The position numbers were made by a program, and so were the translations under genes. From Belnapia moabensis DSM 16746 (GTDB lineage Bacteria > Pseudomonadota > Alphaproteobacteria > Acetobacterales > Acetobacteraceae): a DNA stretch of 64,000 bases. The first letter of the stretch is position 1. Every line of letters starts with the position of its first letter. The stretch spans positions 29,503 through 93,502 of the forward strand of contig NZ_JQKB01000020.1 in NCBI RefSeq assembly GCF_000745835.1, written 5' to 3'. The notes under the pieces are model-generated. The model had not been told where the DNA came from. It did no database searches and was given only the letters and a program-made list of their open reading frames with translations. Below, piece by piece: positions 43,131-50,326 of the stretch.

Positions 43131-43726
43131 TCGCCTGGGCCTCCGACCTCGTCGTCTCGGCCGGCCTCATCGGCGTCTTCCTGCTGATGGTCGCCGAGAA
43201 CCTGTTCCCGCCGATCCCGTCGGAGGTGATCATGCCCCTCGCCGGCTTCGCCGCCGCCCGCGGCCAGCTGTCGATCGAGGGCGTGATCGCCGCCGGCATC
43301 GCCGGCTCGCTCGCCGGCAACGCCTTCTGGTACGAGGCCGCGCGGGCCTTCGGCACCGCTCGCATCCGCCGCCTCACCGACCGCTTCGGCCGCTATGTCG
43401 GCCTCACCCCCCAGACCCTCGACCGCGCCGAAGCCGCGCTCCGCCGCAACGGCGCCGCGGCCGTCTGCCTGGCGCGGATGATGCCCGGCCTCCGCACCGG
43501 CATCTCCGTCCCGGCCGGCCTCGTCGCCCTGCCGCGACCGGTCTTCTACGGCTTCAGCGCCCTCGGCACCTCGATCTGGACCGGCGGGCTGGCCACCGCC
43601 GGCTACCTGCTCGAGGACCAGTTCCACCTGATCGAGGACTGGGCCGGCACCGCCGGCCTCTCCCTGACGGCGCTGATCCTCCTCATCGTGGGCCTCCGCA
43701 TCCGCCGGGCGCGACGGGCGGGGTAA
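43127..43726 (+). CDS. DedA family membrane protein
   Basis: 199 residues from ATG 43127, overlapping the previous stop by 4 nt; the frame extends to 43094. Family motifs are ENLFPPIPSEVIMPLAGFAAARG, then GSLAGNAFWYEAARAFGTARIRRLTDRFG and CLARMMPGLRTGISVPAGLVALPR. DedA proteins move lipid carriers such as undecaprenyl phosphate or phosphatidylethanolamine across the inner membrane. Coupling to a glycosyltransferase that uses undecaprenyl phosphate sugars makes carrier recycling a sensible role here. Confidence 0.9.
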   Translation: MIAWASDLVVSAGLIGVFLLMVAENLFPPIPSEVIMPLAGFAAARGQLSIEGVIAAGIAGSLAGNAFWYEAARAFGTARIRRLTDRFGRYVGLTPQTLDRAEAALRRNGAAAVCLARMMPGLRTGISVPAGLVALPRPVFYGFSALGTSIWTGGLATAGYLLEDQFHLIEDWAGTAGLSLTALILLIVGLRIRRARRAG

Positions 43727-43748
43727 GGGTCAGCGCCGCCGCCCATCG

Positions 43749-44606
43749 CTACGGTCCCTGTCCGGCGGCTGCGGGCTTCCCACCAGCGGGACCCGAGGCA
43801 CGGCCACCGGCACCGCCAGCGGGCGGCGCCTTCACGCTACGCAGCGCATCGGCGACCTCGTTCATGCGCTGGATGACGTCGCGCGTCAGAAGGGCACCGT
43901 TGATCTCGGCGAACCCCCCACCCAGCGAGCACTGGCCGTGGATACGCTCCACTTCCGCCTGGGCCTGGGAGTAGGGCAACTTATCCACCGGTTCGACCCG
44001 GAGGCGATCCGCCAGCACCTGCCATTGCCGGGCCATACGGTCCTCGATGGCCTTCCGGATCGAGCCCATTGCATTGCTGTAGAAGAAGGCACTGTTCATT
44101 TCCGCCCGGACGCCGCTGGTGATGCCCGCCGCACCCGACAATGCCCGGGCGGTGGCCGCGGGCGTGAAGATGGCCCCGAGTCCGCCCAGCAAGGTCGCCA
44201 GGGAGCCGAGCGAGAAGTTGTTGCTGCGCTCGACATCCGTCAGCACCGCCAAGTAATCGGCGCAGCGTTCCGCCGATGCCGCGGCCAGCACGCCCACGGC
44301 CTCATCCCGACGACGCGTCGGATCGGGGCCCGAGGCGATCCATGCGGAAACTTGGTCGATGCGGCAGGGCTCGATATATCGGCGCCTCAATTCCATCGGA
44401 CGATCCACCTCGCCGAAGAGATAGGACCAGCTGAGATCCTGGTTTGATCGCCGCAGATCGCCCGCCGCGACAGGCACGGCTCCTCCGGCTGTCGGCGCCG
44501 CGCACCTGTCTTCCTCTTTCGAGAGGGTCGTTGAAACACCCCGGTCGATGAATGTGCCGCAAGCTGGCAATGCCAGCACGCAACAGGTGAGAAGCATCCC
44601 ACGCAT
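43749..44606 (-). CDS. Uncharacterised lipoprotein
   Basis: 285 residues with a lipoprotein signal peptide (MRGMLLTCCVLALPAC; lipobox L-P-A-C). I do not recognise the domain. The mature part is soluble, with one hydrophobic stretch (LGSLATLLGGLGAIFTPAATARALSGAAG, about 132-160). The C-terminal 30 residues are Gly/Pro/Ala-rich. GGAGG stands upstream of the ATG. It stands alone between DedA (convergent) and the cyclase gene. Confidence 0.7.
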   Translation of the reverse strand: MRGMLLTCCVLALPACGTFIDRGVSTTLSKEEDRCAAPTAGGAVPVAAGDLRRSNQDLSWSYLFGEVDRPMELRRRYIEPCRIDQVSAWIASGPDPTRRRDEAVGVLAAASAERCADYLAVLTDVERSNNFSLGSLATLLGGLGAIFTPAATARALSGAAGITSGVRAEMNSAFFYSNAMGSIRKAIEDRMARQWQVLADRLRVEPVDKLPYSQAQAEVERIHGQCSLGGGFAEINGALLTRDVIQRMNEVADALRSVKAPPAGGAGGRASGPAGGKPAAAGQGP

Positions 44607-44749
44607 GGCCGTCCTCCGGGTGTCTGCTTCTGGTTCGAGCTCTTGCTCATCTGACCGGACGGCATCACCGGCCGAGCCGGCCCGATCCCGGTTCGGTTGA
44701 TCGGCCCGCGCCCGTCACGAGCAGGAGTTTGGATGCCTGAAGGCCGCCC

Positions 44750-45715
44750 TCAGCGGATGGCGATCGGATTGATGATCGCCTGCACCGCACCCCGCAGCAG
44801 CGGCTGCCCCAGCACGAAGAGGAATTCCTTCGCCCCGTCCCGCGCCAGCGCCCGCGTGTCCATCACCTCGAGGATGTGGATGCCGTTCTTCGCCAGCAGC
44901 GTCTGATGCCCCTCCCAGACGCGGTTCGGGTTCTTGAAGGGCACCGCCTCGACCCCCCAGGTATCCGCCCCCACCGCGACGACGCCGAGCGAGGCGAGGA
45001 ATTCCGCCGCGCCATTGTCGATCCCCGGCTCGCCCTTGCCGAACCGCGCCGGGTCCCGCTCCAGCAGCTCCACCCAGCCGGTATGGATGAGGATGACGTC
45101 CCCTTGCCGCACCTCGACGCCCTGGTCGCGCATCGCCGCGCGCAGGTCGTCGGCGCTGATGACCTCGCCCTCCTCCAGCATCGGCTTGCCGCGCGCCTTC
45201 GCCATGTCCACCAGCACGCCCCGCGTCACCATCGGCGGGATGCCCTCGACGCCGAGCCGCGTGACGCCCGTCGTGCGGATGAAGTCGCGCGCGTGGTTGC
45301 CGTTGTAGAAGACGTTGTCGATGCCGAGATGCGCGAAGCTGTCGATCTGGCTGCCGACGCCGAGCCAGCCGGTGAACATGTCGTCCGCATAGGACATGCG
45401 GTTCTCGGAAGGCACCGTCGCCCCCTCGAACTGGTCGGGCATCATCACCGTGATCGAAGCGCTGCGCGGCGGGAAGGCCGGCGTCTCCCGCCCCACCGGC
45501 ACGCCGAGCCGGTAGACCTGCCCGCGCTGCACCAGCCGCGCCGCCTCCAGCACCTTCTGCGGCGTCAGCAGGTTCATCGCGCCGATCTGGTCATCCGCCC
45601 CATAGCGCGAGGGATACCAATTCGCCCCCTGCTGCTGCCCCCCCTGCTGACCCGAGGCCGCGAGCGGCGCCAGCACCGCCGCCGCCAGGACCGCCTTGCC
45701 GATCGTCTTCAGCAT
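44750..45715 (-). CDS. Exported cyclase family protein (kynurenine formamidase-like)
   Basis: 321 residues from ATG 45715, with GGGAGGAAACA as ribosome site. The N-terminus is a signal peptide (LKTIGKAVLAAAVLAPLAASG). The cyclase fold shows WLGVGSQIDSFAHLG where the family usually has HxGTHxDxPxH, so the first ligands are altered to G-S-Q-I-D; the later H of SFAH and the D are kept. GDVILIHTGW and AVGADTWGVEAVP are typical. It may hydrolyse a cyclic or formyl amide. An in-frame ATG at 45775 would remove the clear signal peptide start. Confidence 0.8.
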   Translation of the reverse strand: MLKTIGKAVLAAAVLAPLAASGQQGGQQQGANWYPSRYGADDQIGAMNLLTPQKVLEAARLVQRGQVYRLGVPVGRETPAFPPRSASITVMMPDQFEGATVPSENRMSYADDMFTGWLGVGSQIDSFAHLGIDNVFYNGNHARDFIRTTGVTRLGVEGIPPMVTRGVLVDMAKARGKPMLEEGEVISADDLRAAMRDQGVEVRQGDVILIHTGWVELLERDPARFGKGEPGIDNGAAEFLASLGVVAVGADTWGVEAVPFKNPNRVWEGHQTLLAKNGIHILEVMDTRALARDGAKEFLFVLGQPLLRGAVQAIINPIAIR

Positions 45716-45792
45716 TGTTTCCTCCCGTAACAGGCCCGGGAGGATAGCGGCAGCAACAGCCCCGCCGGCGGTCACGCCAGCGCGATCACGGC

Positions 45793-46920
45793 CTATTCGC
45801 CTTCGCGGTGCAGGTCATGCGTGACGATCCCCGGCACCTCCGGCGGCAGCTCCAGCCAGTCGCGGCGCTTGAGCGTCCGCACCGTGTCCTCGTAGCCGCT
45901 GGCCCAGTGCTCGCGCATCGTGTCGGGGCCGAACTCGTAATCCTTCGACTGCCCTTCGTAGGCCCGCGCCTGGTAGACCATCTGCAGGATCGCCAGCCGC
46001 GGCAGCCGCGCCAGGCTCTCGCGCAGGCGGCGATCCTCCTCGCTCAGCGCCTCCTCCGGCACCTTGCCGAGGATCTGCCGCAGCCGCACCTGCCACTCGC
46101 GCCGGGTGCGGAAGGCATCCGTGTTCATCCGCGTGCGCGAGGAGTAGCGGATGTCCTTCTCCCGCCCCAGCACCTCCTCCATGTCGCGCGGCAGCGCGCC
46201 CCGCGCCGGGAACAGGTCCACCTGGAAGACCAGCGCGTCGCGGCTGTCGATCTCGTCCTCCAGCAGGTATTGCAGCGGCGTGTTGGAGACGAGCCCGCCA
46301 TCCCAGTAATGGGCGCCGTCCACCTTCACCATCGGCAGCCCCGGCGGCAGCGCGCCCGAGGCCATGACATGCTCCGGCCCCAGGCGCTGCTGCGCGCTGT
46401 CGAAGTAGCGGAAATTGCCCGTCTGCACATTGACCGCGCCGACCGCCAGCCGCGGATGCCCGCCCGGCTTCGCCAGCAGGTCCCAGTCGACCAGCTCCTC
46501 CAGCGTCCGCCGCAGCGGCGTGGTGTCGTAGAAGGCCGTCGCCCCCGCCGCCCCGCGCGGCGCGAACCAGGGATTGACGCTGTTCGGCGCGAAGAAGCCG
46601 GGCGTCCCGAGCAGGATCGTCCCGAGCGCGCTCGTCCCGTTCCGCGCCCGCCGCAGCGTGTCGCCATCCGGCGTGAAGGGCCAGACCGGCCGCTCGGTGA
46701 TGCGGCGCCAGAAGGCCTGCAGCCGTTCCAGCCGGTCCTCCCGCCGGTTGCCGGCGATGATCGCCGCATTGACCGCCCCGATCGAGACGCCGGCCAGCCA
46801 GTCCGGCTCCAGCTCCGCCTCGTGCAGCGCCTGATAGACCCCCGCCTGATAGGAGCCGAGCGCCCCGCCCCCCTGCAACACCAGGGCGATGCGGCTGAAG
46901 GGGCAATCGATGGGCTCCAT
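45793..46920 (-). CDS. Patatin-like phospholipase
   Basis: 375 residues. ALVLQGGGALGSYQAG is the oxyanion-hole glycine loop, S46 lies in the GVSIG elbow, and the dyad aspartate is D207 in the DGG of AHYWDGGLVSNTP. The C-terminal part (ARAYEGQSKDYEFGPDTMREHWASGYEDTVRTL) is the DUF3734-type tail that many bacterial patatins have. It probably releases fatty acids from phospholipids or stored lipid, and is cytoplasmic (no signal peptide). It is divergent from the small gene at 47088. Confidence 0.9.
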   Translation of the reverse strand: MEPIDCPFSRIALVLQGGGALGSYQAGVYQALHEAELEPDWLAGVSIGAVNAAIIAGNRREDRLERLQAFWRRITERPVWPFTPDGDTLRRARNGTSALGTILLGTPGFFAPNSVNPWFAPRGAAGATAFYDTTPLRRTLEELVDWDLLAKPGGHPRLAVGAVNVQTGNFRYFDSAQQRLGPEHVMASGALPPGLPMVKVDGAHYWDGGLVSNTPLQYLLEDEIDSRDALVFQVDLFPARGALPRDMEEVLGREKDIRYSSRTRMNTDAFRTRREWQVRLRQILGKVPEEALSEEDRRLRESLARLPRLAILQMVYQARAYEGQSKDYEFGPDTMREHWASGYEDTVRTLKRRDWLELPPEVPGIVTHDLHREGE

Positions 46921-47087
46921 GAGGCATCTCCAAGGGGAAGCGGCAGCGGTTGCTGCACCGGAAGCGGGTGCGACGCAACACCTGCGCGCATGACATCACG
47001 CCATAGCCCCAGCCGCCCGGCCTTCACCCCCGAACCCGAACCAATCCCGGGCGTTCCGATCCGCAACCAACGGATCAGGACCCCGCC

Positions 47088-47462
47088 ATGCCGAGCCACA
47101 CCCAAGACCGCCCCGAGAAGACCCGCGACGCCAATGTCGAGGCCGCCGTCGAGGACACCTTCCCCGCCAGCGACCCGGTCGGCAACACCGCCGAGCATGG
47201 GACTCGCGCCGTCCCCGCCGAGGACATGATGCCTAACGATGTCTCGGCCCAATCCGCCGGCCTCGCCAGCTTCACCGTCCCCTTCCCCAGCCAGGAAGGC
47301 GCCAAGCTCGCCCTCGAGACCCTGGTGCGCGAGGGCCCGGTGGACCGCCGCTGCGCCGAGATCACACAGGAGGGCGGCCAGGCCGCGCTGCGCATCTCCG
47401 CCCCCGAGGCCGACATCGCCCGGCTGAAGTCCATGCTGGAGAACAGCCCCTCGGCCACCTGA
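47088..47462 (+). CDS. Small hypothetical protein with TFPASDP motif
   Basis: 124 residues, soluble and acidic. The N-terminal half has VEAAVEDTFPASDPVGNT, a short motif (D-T-F-P-A-S-D-P) seen in small proteins of many proteobacteria with unknown function. The second half could form an alpha/beta fold (ASFTVPFPSQEGAKLALETLVREG...). It is divergent from the patatin gene and lies 85 bases upstream of the lysis-like operon in the same direction, but an independent promoter region separates them. Confidence 0.6.
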   Translation: MPSHTQDRPEKTRDANVEAAVEDTFPASDPVGNTAEHGTRAVPAEDMMPNDVSAQSAGLASFTVPFPSQEGAKLALETLVREGPVDRRCAEITQEGGQAALRISAPEADIARLKSMLENSPSAT

Positions 47463-47472
47463 CGGCCTCGCG

Positions 47473-47501
47473 GCTCTGTAGGAAAATAAGCTTTACAGAG
47501 C
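47473..47501. promoter_or_regulatory. Dyad in the leader of the lysis-like operon
   Basis: GCTCTGTA (47473-47480) and TACAGAGC (47494-47501) are perfect 8-base inverted arms separated by 13 A/T-rich bases. It may be a second operator, or a hairpin ending the preceding gene. A TTTACA (47492-47497) inside it could act as -35, with a weak TACGTT -10 at 47515 after 17 bases. Confidence 0.4.
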
Positions 47502-47506
47502 TGTTC

Positions 47507-47521
47507 GTTCCGAATACGTTC
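47507..47521 (+). promoter_or_regulatory. Candidate LexA (SOS) box, GTTC-N7-GTTC
   Basis: The sequence GTTCCGAATACGTTC gives two GTTC direct repeats with exactly seven bases between. This is the LexA box form established for alphaproteobacteria (Rhodobacter, Caulobacter, rhizobia). It lies 27 bases upstream of the ATG of the holin-like gene, in an 85-base gap. By base composition one such match is expected by chance in a window this size, so the position rather than the match itself is the evidence. Confidence 0.5.
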
Positions 47522-47543
47522 CCTCCTGCATCCCGCAGGAGGG
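47521..47543 (+). promoter_or_regulatory. Hairpin sequestering the Shine-Dalgarno of the holin-like gene
   Basis: CCCTCCTGC (47521-47529) pairs perfectly with GCAGGAGGG (47535-47543) over a 5-base loop. The 3' arm contains AGGAGG, a perfect ribosome site, 5 bases before ATG 47548. In RNA this would close the start site until melted or bound. If the transcript began inside the 5' arm the structure would not form, so the start site of transcription decides its role. Confidence 0.6.
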
Positions 47544-47547
47544 ACCG

Positions 47548-48858
47548 ATGCCCCACCCCCCCGACACCGCCGCTTTCTTCACCGAGGCCGCCACCCAGGC
47601 CCCGCCCGCCGCTTGGTCCGTCGCCCTCGTCATCGCCGCGCCGGCCATCTTCGTCGCCGGCATGGCCTGGCTGCTCACCGCCCTCGCCCGCCGCCTCCAG
47701 GCCGCGGCGCAGCAGGCCGGCCCCACCGCCTTCGCCCGCCTGACCGAACTCCCCTGCGGCGTGCCCGACGGCACCATCCGCGCCCTCATCTCCTGCTTCA
47801 TCGTCATCTTCGGCTTCCTGCTGATTGGCCTGCAGAAGCCGCTCGGCCTCGCCAGCGCCGAGGCGCTGACCGGCTTCATCGGCGCCGTCATCAGCTTCTA
47901 TTTCGCCACCCGCCAGTCCGAGCAGTCGCGCGCCGCCACCCCCACGGCCGACCCCACCCCCGCCAGCACGGCGCTGGCTGCCGCCCGCAGCGTCCTCGAC
48001 GCCGCCGCGACGGCCGCCCGGCTCGCGCCCGACAACGGCCTCGCCCAGCGCGCCGCCGCCACGGCCAGCGCCGCCCGCACCACCATCGACGCCGCGACGG
48101 AGGCGCTGCGCACCCCCACCCCCGCCAGCATCGCCACCGCCGCCAACGCCGCCGAGGCGACCCTCACCGCCGCCCTCGGCCCGACCAACCCGGCGACCTC
48201 GCTCATCGCCGACACGCTCTCCGCCCTCCGCGCCAGCCCCGCCTTGCTCGGCCTCGGCGGCCCCGCCGGCCTCGTCGCCGCCATCGGCCTCGGTGCCCTC
48301 CAGGCCATCGGCCAGGGTGCGGAGCATTTCGAGCGCTGGAAGGCTCGCATCCTCGACGGTCCCTATACCGCCAACCTCTTCCCCCCTGGCCCGGTGGACG
48401 GCGCCGTCGCCCTCTCCGCCCTTGAGGCCTCGCCGATCTTCGCCCGCGCTTGGCTCACGCCGAACCTCGCCCCCGCAGAGCGCTTCGCCACCGCCACCCG
48501 CCTCGCCACCCTGGCGCAAGGCGAAACCGAGCCCGCCCGCATCGCCCTCGACACCCCCGGCCGCTTCGCCAGCGCCGACGAGTTCGCCACCGGCCTCCAG
48601 GAATTCCGCGGCCGCCTGCTCGACGGCAGCCTCGACGCGGTGGACGACCGCCCGATCGACCTCGCCCCCGCCGGCCTCACTGCCCCGCCCATCCCCCAGG
48701 CGACCCTGCGCGACACCCTCGCCACCCTCCGCACGGACCCCGCCGGCCGCGACCTCGACCGCCTGGTGCTGCTGCTGACCGGCCTCGCCGCCAGCCCCGA
48801 CCTCACCCGCGCCCAGGCGGCCGACCTGCTCCGCCGCCAGCTCGCCGCCGCCGCATGA
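47548..48858 (+). CDS. Holin-like multi-helix membrane protein with Ala-rich domain
   Basis: 436 residues. Predicted membrane segments lie at about 22-45 (WSVALVIAAPAIFVAGMAWLL), 78-95 (RALISCFIVIFGFLLIGL) and 104-121 (AEALTGFIGAVISFYFAT); a fourth hydrophobic patch is near 220-245. The core PDGTIRALISCFIVIFG...GFIGAVISFYFATRQ resembles the two-helix part of small holin-like or phage membrane proteins. The remaining 300 residues are an Ala-rich, probably helical domain I do not recognise. Holins are usually much shorter, so the name is inference from layout and from the lysin gene in the same operon. It overlaps the lipoprotein gene by 4 nt. Confidence 0.55.
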   Translation: MPHPPDTAAFFTEAATQAPPAAWSVALVIAAPAIFVAGMAWLLTALARRLQAAAQQAGPTAFARLTELPCGVPDGTIRALISCFIVIFGFLLIGLQKPLGLASAEALTGFIGAVISFYFATRQSEQSRAATPTADPTPASTALAAARSVLDAAATAARLAPDNGLAQRAAATASAARTTIDAATEALRTPTPASIATAANAAEATLTAALGPTNPATSLIADTLSALRASPALLGLGGPAGLVAAIGLGALQAIGQGAEHFERWKARILDGPYTANLFPPGPVDGAVALSALEASPIFARAWLTPNLAPAERFATATRLATLAQGETEPARIALDTPGRFASADEFATGLQEFRGRLLDGSLDAVDDRPIDLAPAGLTAPPIPQATLRDTLATLRTDPAGRDLDRLVLLLTGLAASPDLTRAQAADLLRRQLAAAA

Positions 48859-49382
48859 GGGCGCTCCTTCCCCTCCTCCTCCTCGCCGCCTGCGCCACGC
48901 AGCGGCTGGACGCCGACAAGACCCTGCTGGCCCAAGGCGAGGTCGCCCGCCTCGCCACCCAGCCCCCGCCCTGCGCCGATGCCCGCCCGGAATGCCGCCA
49001 GGCCCAGGAGATCCGCGCCGAGGCCTGCCGCCGCCAGGGCGACCTCCCCTGCGCCATCACGGCCTGGCAGGCCGCCCTCGCCCCCGGCAGCCCCCGCCGC
49101 ATCCCGCTGAACCTCGCCGCCGCCGCCCAGGACGCCATCAGCACCGGCGCCGGCGACCCGGCGACCAACGCCGCCGCCGAGCTGACGGCCGCCGATGCCC
49201 TCCGCGCCGGGAACCCCGCCGACCCGGCCGGCTGCGCCCACGCCGCCTCCGCCCGCCTGACGCTGGCCCTGCTCACCCCGCCCGGCCCCACTCGCTGCGC
49301 CCGGCTCGCCCCCCTCCCCGCCGTCTGCCGCCCCGTCCTCCCGCGCCCCCTCGCCGCCGCCCTGCACCGGAGCTGCCCATGA
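48855..49382 (+). CDS. Cys-rich lipoprotein of the lysis-like operon
   Basis: 175 residues with a textbook lipoprotein signal: RALLPLLLLAAC, lipobox L10-A11-A12-C13. The mature part is Ala/Pro-rich with several cysteines (CADARPECRQAQEIRAEACRRQGDLPCAITAWQ), which could form disulfides; the middle resembles a short helical repeat (AITAWQAAL...). It overlaps both neighbours by 4 nt. Outer-membrane lipoproteins complete lysis in phages (o-spanins), but this one is larger than those, so a spanin role is only suggested by position. Confidence 0.65.
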   Translation: MRALLPLLLLAACATQRLDADKTLLAQGEVARLATQPPPCADARPECRQAQEIRAEACRRQGDLPCAITAWQAALAPGSPRRIPLNLAAAAQDAISTGAGDPATNAAAELTAADALRAGNPADPAGCAHAASARLTLALLTPPGPTRCARLAPLPAVCRPVLPRPLAAALHRSCP

Positions 49383-50326
49383 CCACCCGCACCCTCCGCC
49401 TCACCCAGCCGATGATGCGCGGCGAGGACGTGCTCCAGCTCCAGCGCCGCCTGCAATCCGGCGGCTGGCCCGCCCCGGTTGCCGGCCTGGTGCGCAGCGC
49501 CGACGGCCTCTTCGGCCCGGCGACCGCCGCCGCCGTCGCCGCCCTCCAGGCCCTGCTCGGCCTCCCCCCGGACGGCATGGTGGACGCCCCCCTCTGGTCC
49601 CGCCTGCTGCCGGGCACGCCGCCGCCCGCGGACCCGCTCTCGCCCGAGGCGCTGGCCGCCCTCGCCCGCCCGCATGCCCGCTTCGGCGGCGGCACCCGCT
49701 GGTCGCTAACCCACTTAGGGATCGTCCTCGAGACCGGCGAGCTGCCCGCCTCCGCCGCGCAGGAGGCGATGATCCGCCGCATCCTCTCCGCCTTCGCCGC
49801 CCCGCTCGGCACCGAGTCCCGCCGCCACCGCCTGCCCGTGGAGCTGCTCGCCGCCTGCATCGCCACCGAATCCGGCGGCGACCCCCTGGCCGAGCGCCAC
49901 GAGCCCGGCTTCCGCGACTATGCCTCGACGCCCCACCGCGTCTCCATCGGCTGCATGCAGACCCTGATCTCGACGGCGGCAGCCGTCCTCCGCCGCCCCG
50001 TCACGCCCGAGGAATTGCGGCGCCCCGAGATCAGCATCGCCGCCGGTGCCGCCTTCATCGCGGAGGCCGTCCCCCGCACCCTGCTCGACCCGCCGGTCGT
50101 CGCCTGCGCCTACAATGCCGGCTCGGTCCGCCACGACCCCTCGCCCGGCAACCGCTGGCGCATGCTGCAATACCCGGCCGGGACGGGCGCCCACGCCGAC
50201 CGCTTCTGCGCCTTCTTCAACGCGGCCGCCCGCCTGCTTCGGCGCGGATCCGCTTTAAGCGCTCAATTCCTAAAATTCCCCGAGCAACCCCTTGATCCTC
50301 AAGGAAATGCCCCGCCGCGAATTTAA
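49379..50326 (+). CDS. Peptidoglycan-binding/transglycosylase-like lysin
   Basis: 315 residues. Residues 12-75 are a PG_binding_1 domain (GEDVLQLQRRLQSGGW..., DGLFGPATAAAVAALQALLGL). Residues about 125-285 form a lysozyme/SLT-like domain: likely catalytic E164 in ACIATESGGDP, then IGCMQTL (190-196) and CAYNAGS (243-249). There is no signal peptide, so export would need a holin or another route, as in phage endolysins. Its ATG overlaps the lipoprotein stop. It converges with the ferredoxin-NADP reductase gene with a 4-nt stop overlap. Confidence 0.8.
   Translation: MTTRTLRLTQPMMRGEDVLQLQRRLQSGGWPAPVAGLVRSADGLFGPATAAAVAALQALLGLPPDGMVDAPLWSRLLPGTPPPADPLSPEALAALARPHARFGGGTRWSLTHLGIVLETGELPASAAQEAMIRRILSAFAAPLGTESRRHRLPVELLAACIATESGGDPLAERHEPGFRDYASTPHRVSIGCMQTLISTAAAVLRRPVTPEELRRPEISIAAGAAFIAEAVPRTLLDPPVVACAYNAGSVRHDPSPGNRWRMLQYPAGTGAHADRFCAFFNAAARLLRRGSALSAQFLKFPEQPLDPQGNAPPRI

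Noticed and set aside
47476..47498. CTGT...ACAG resembling an E. coli-type LexA box
   Set aside because: The half-sites are 15 bases apart rather than 8; only the GTTC-N7-GTTC site nearby fits the alphaproteobacterial form.
47548..50326. Lysis-like operon as part of a prophage
   Set aside because: No capsid, tail, terminase, integrase or repressor gene is found on either side; composition matches the flanks.
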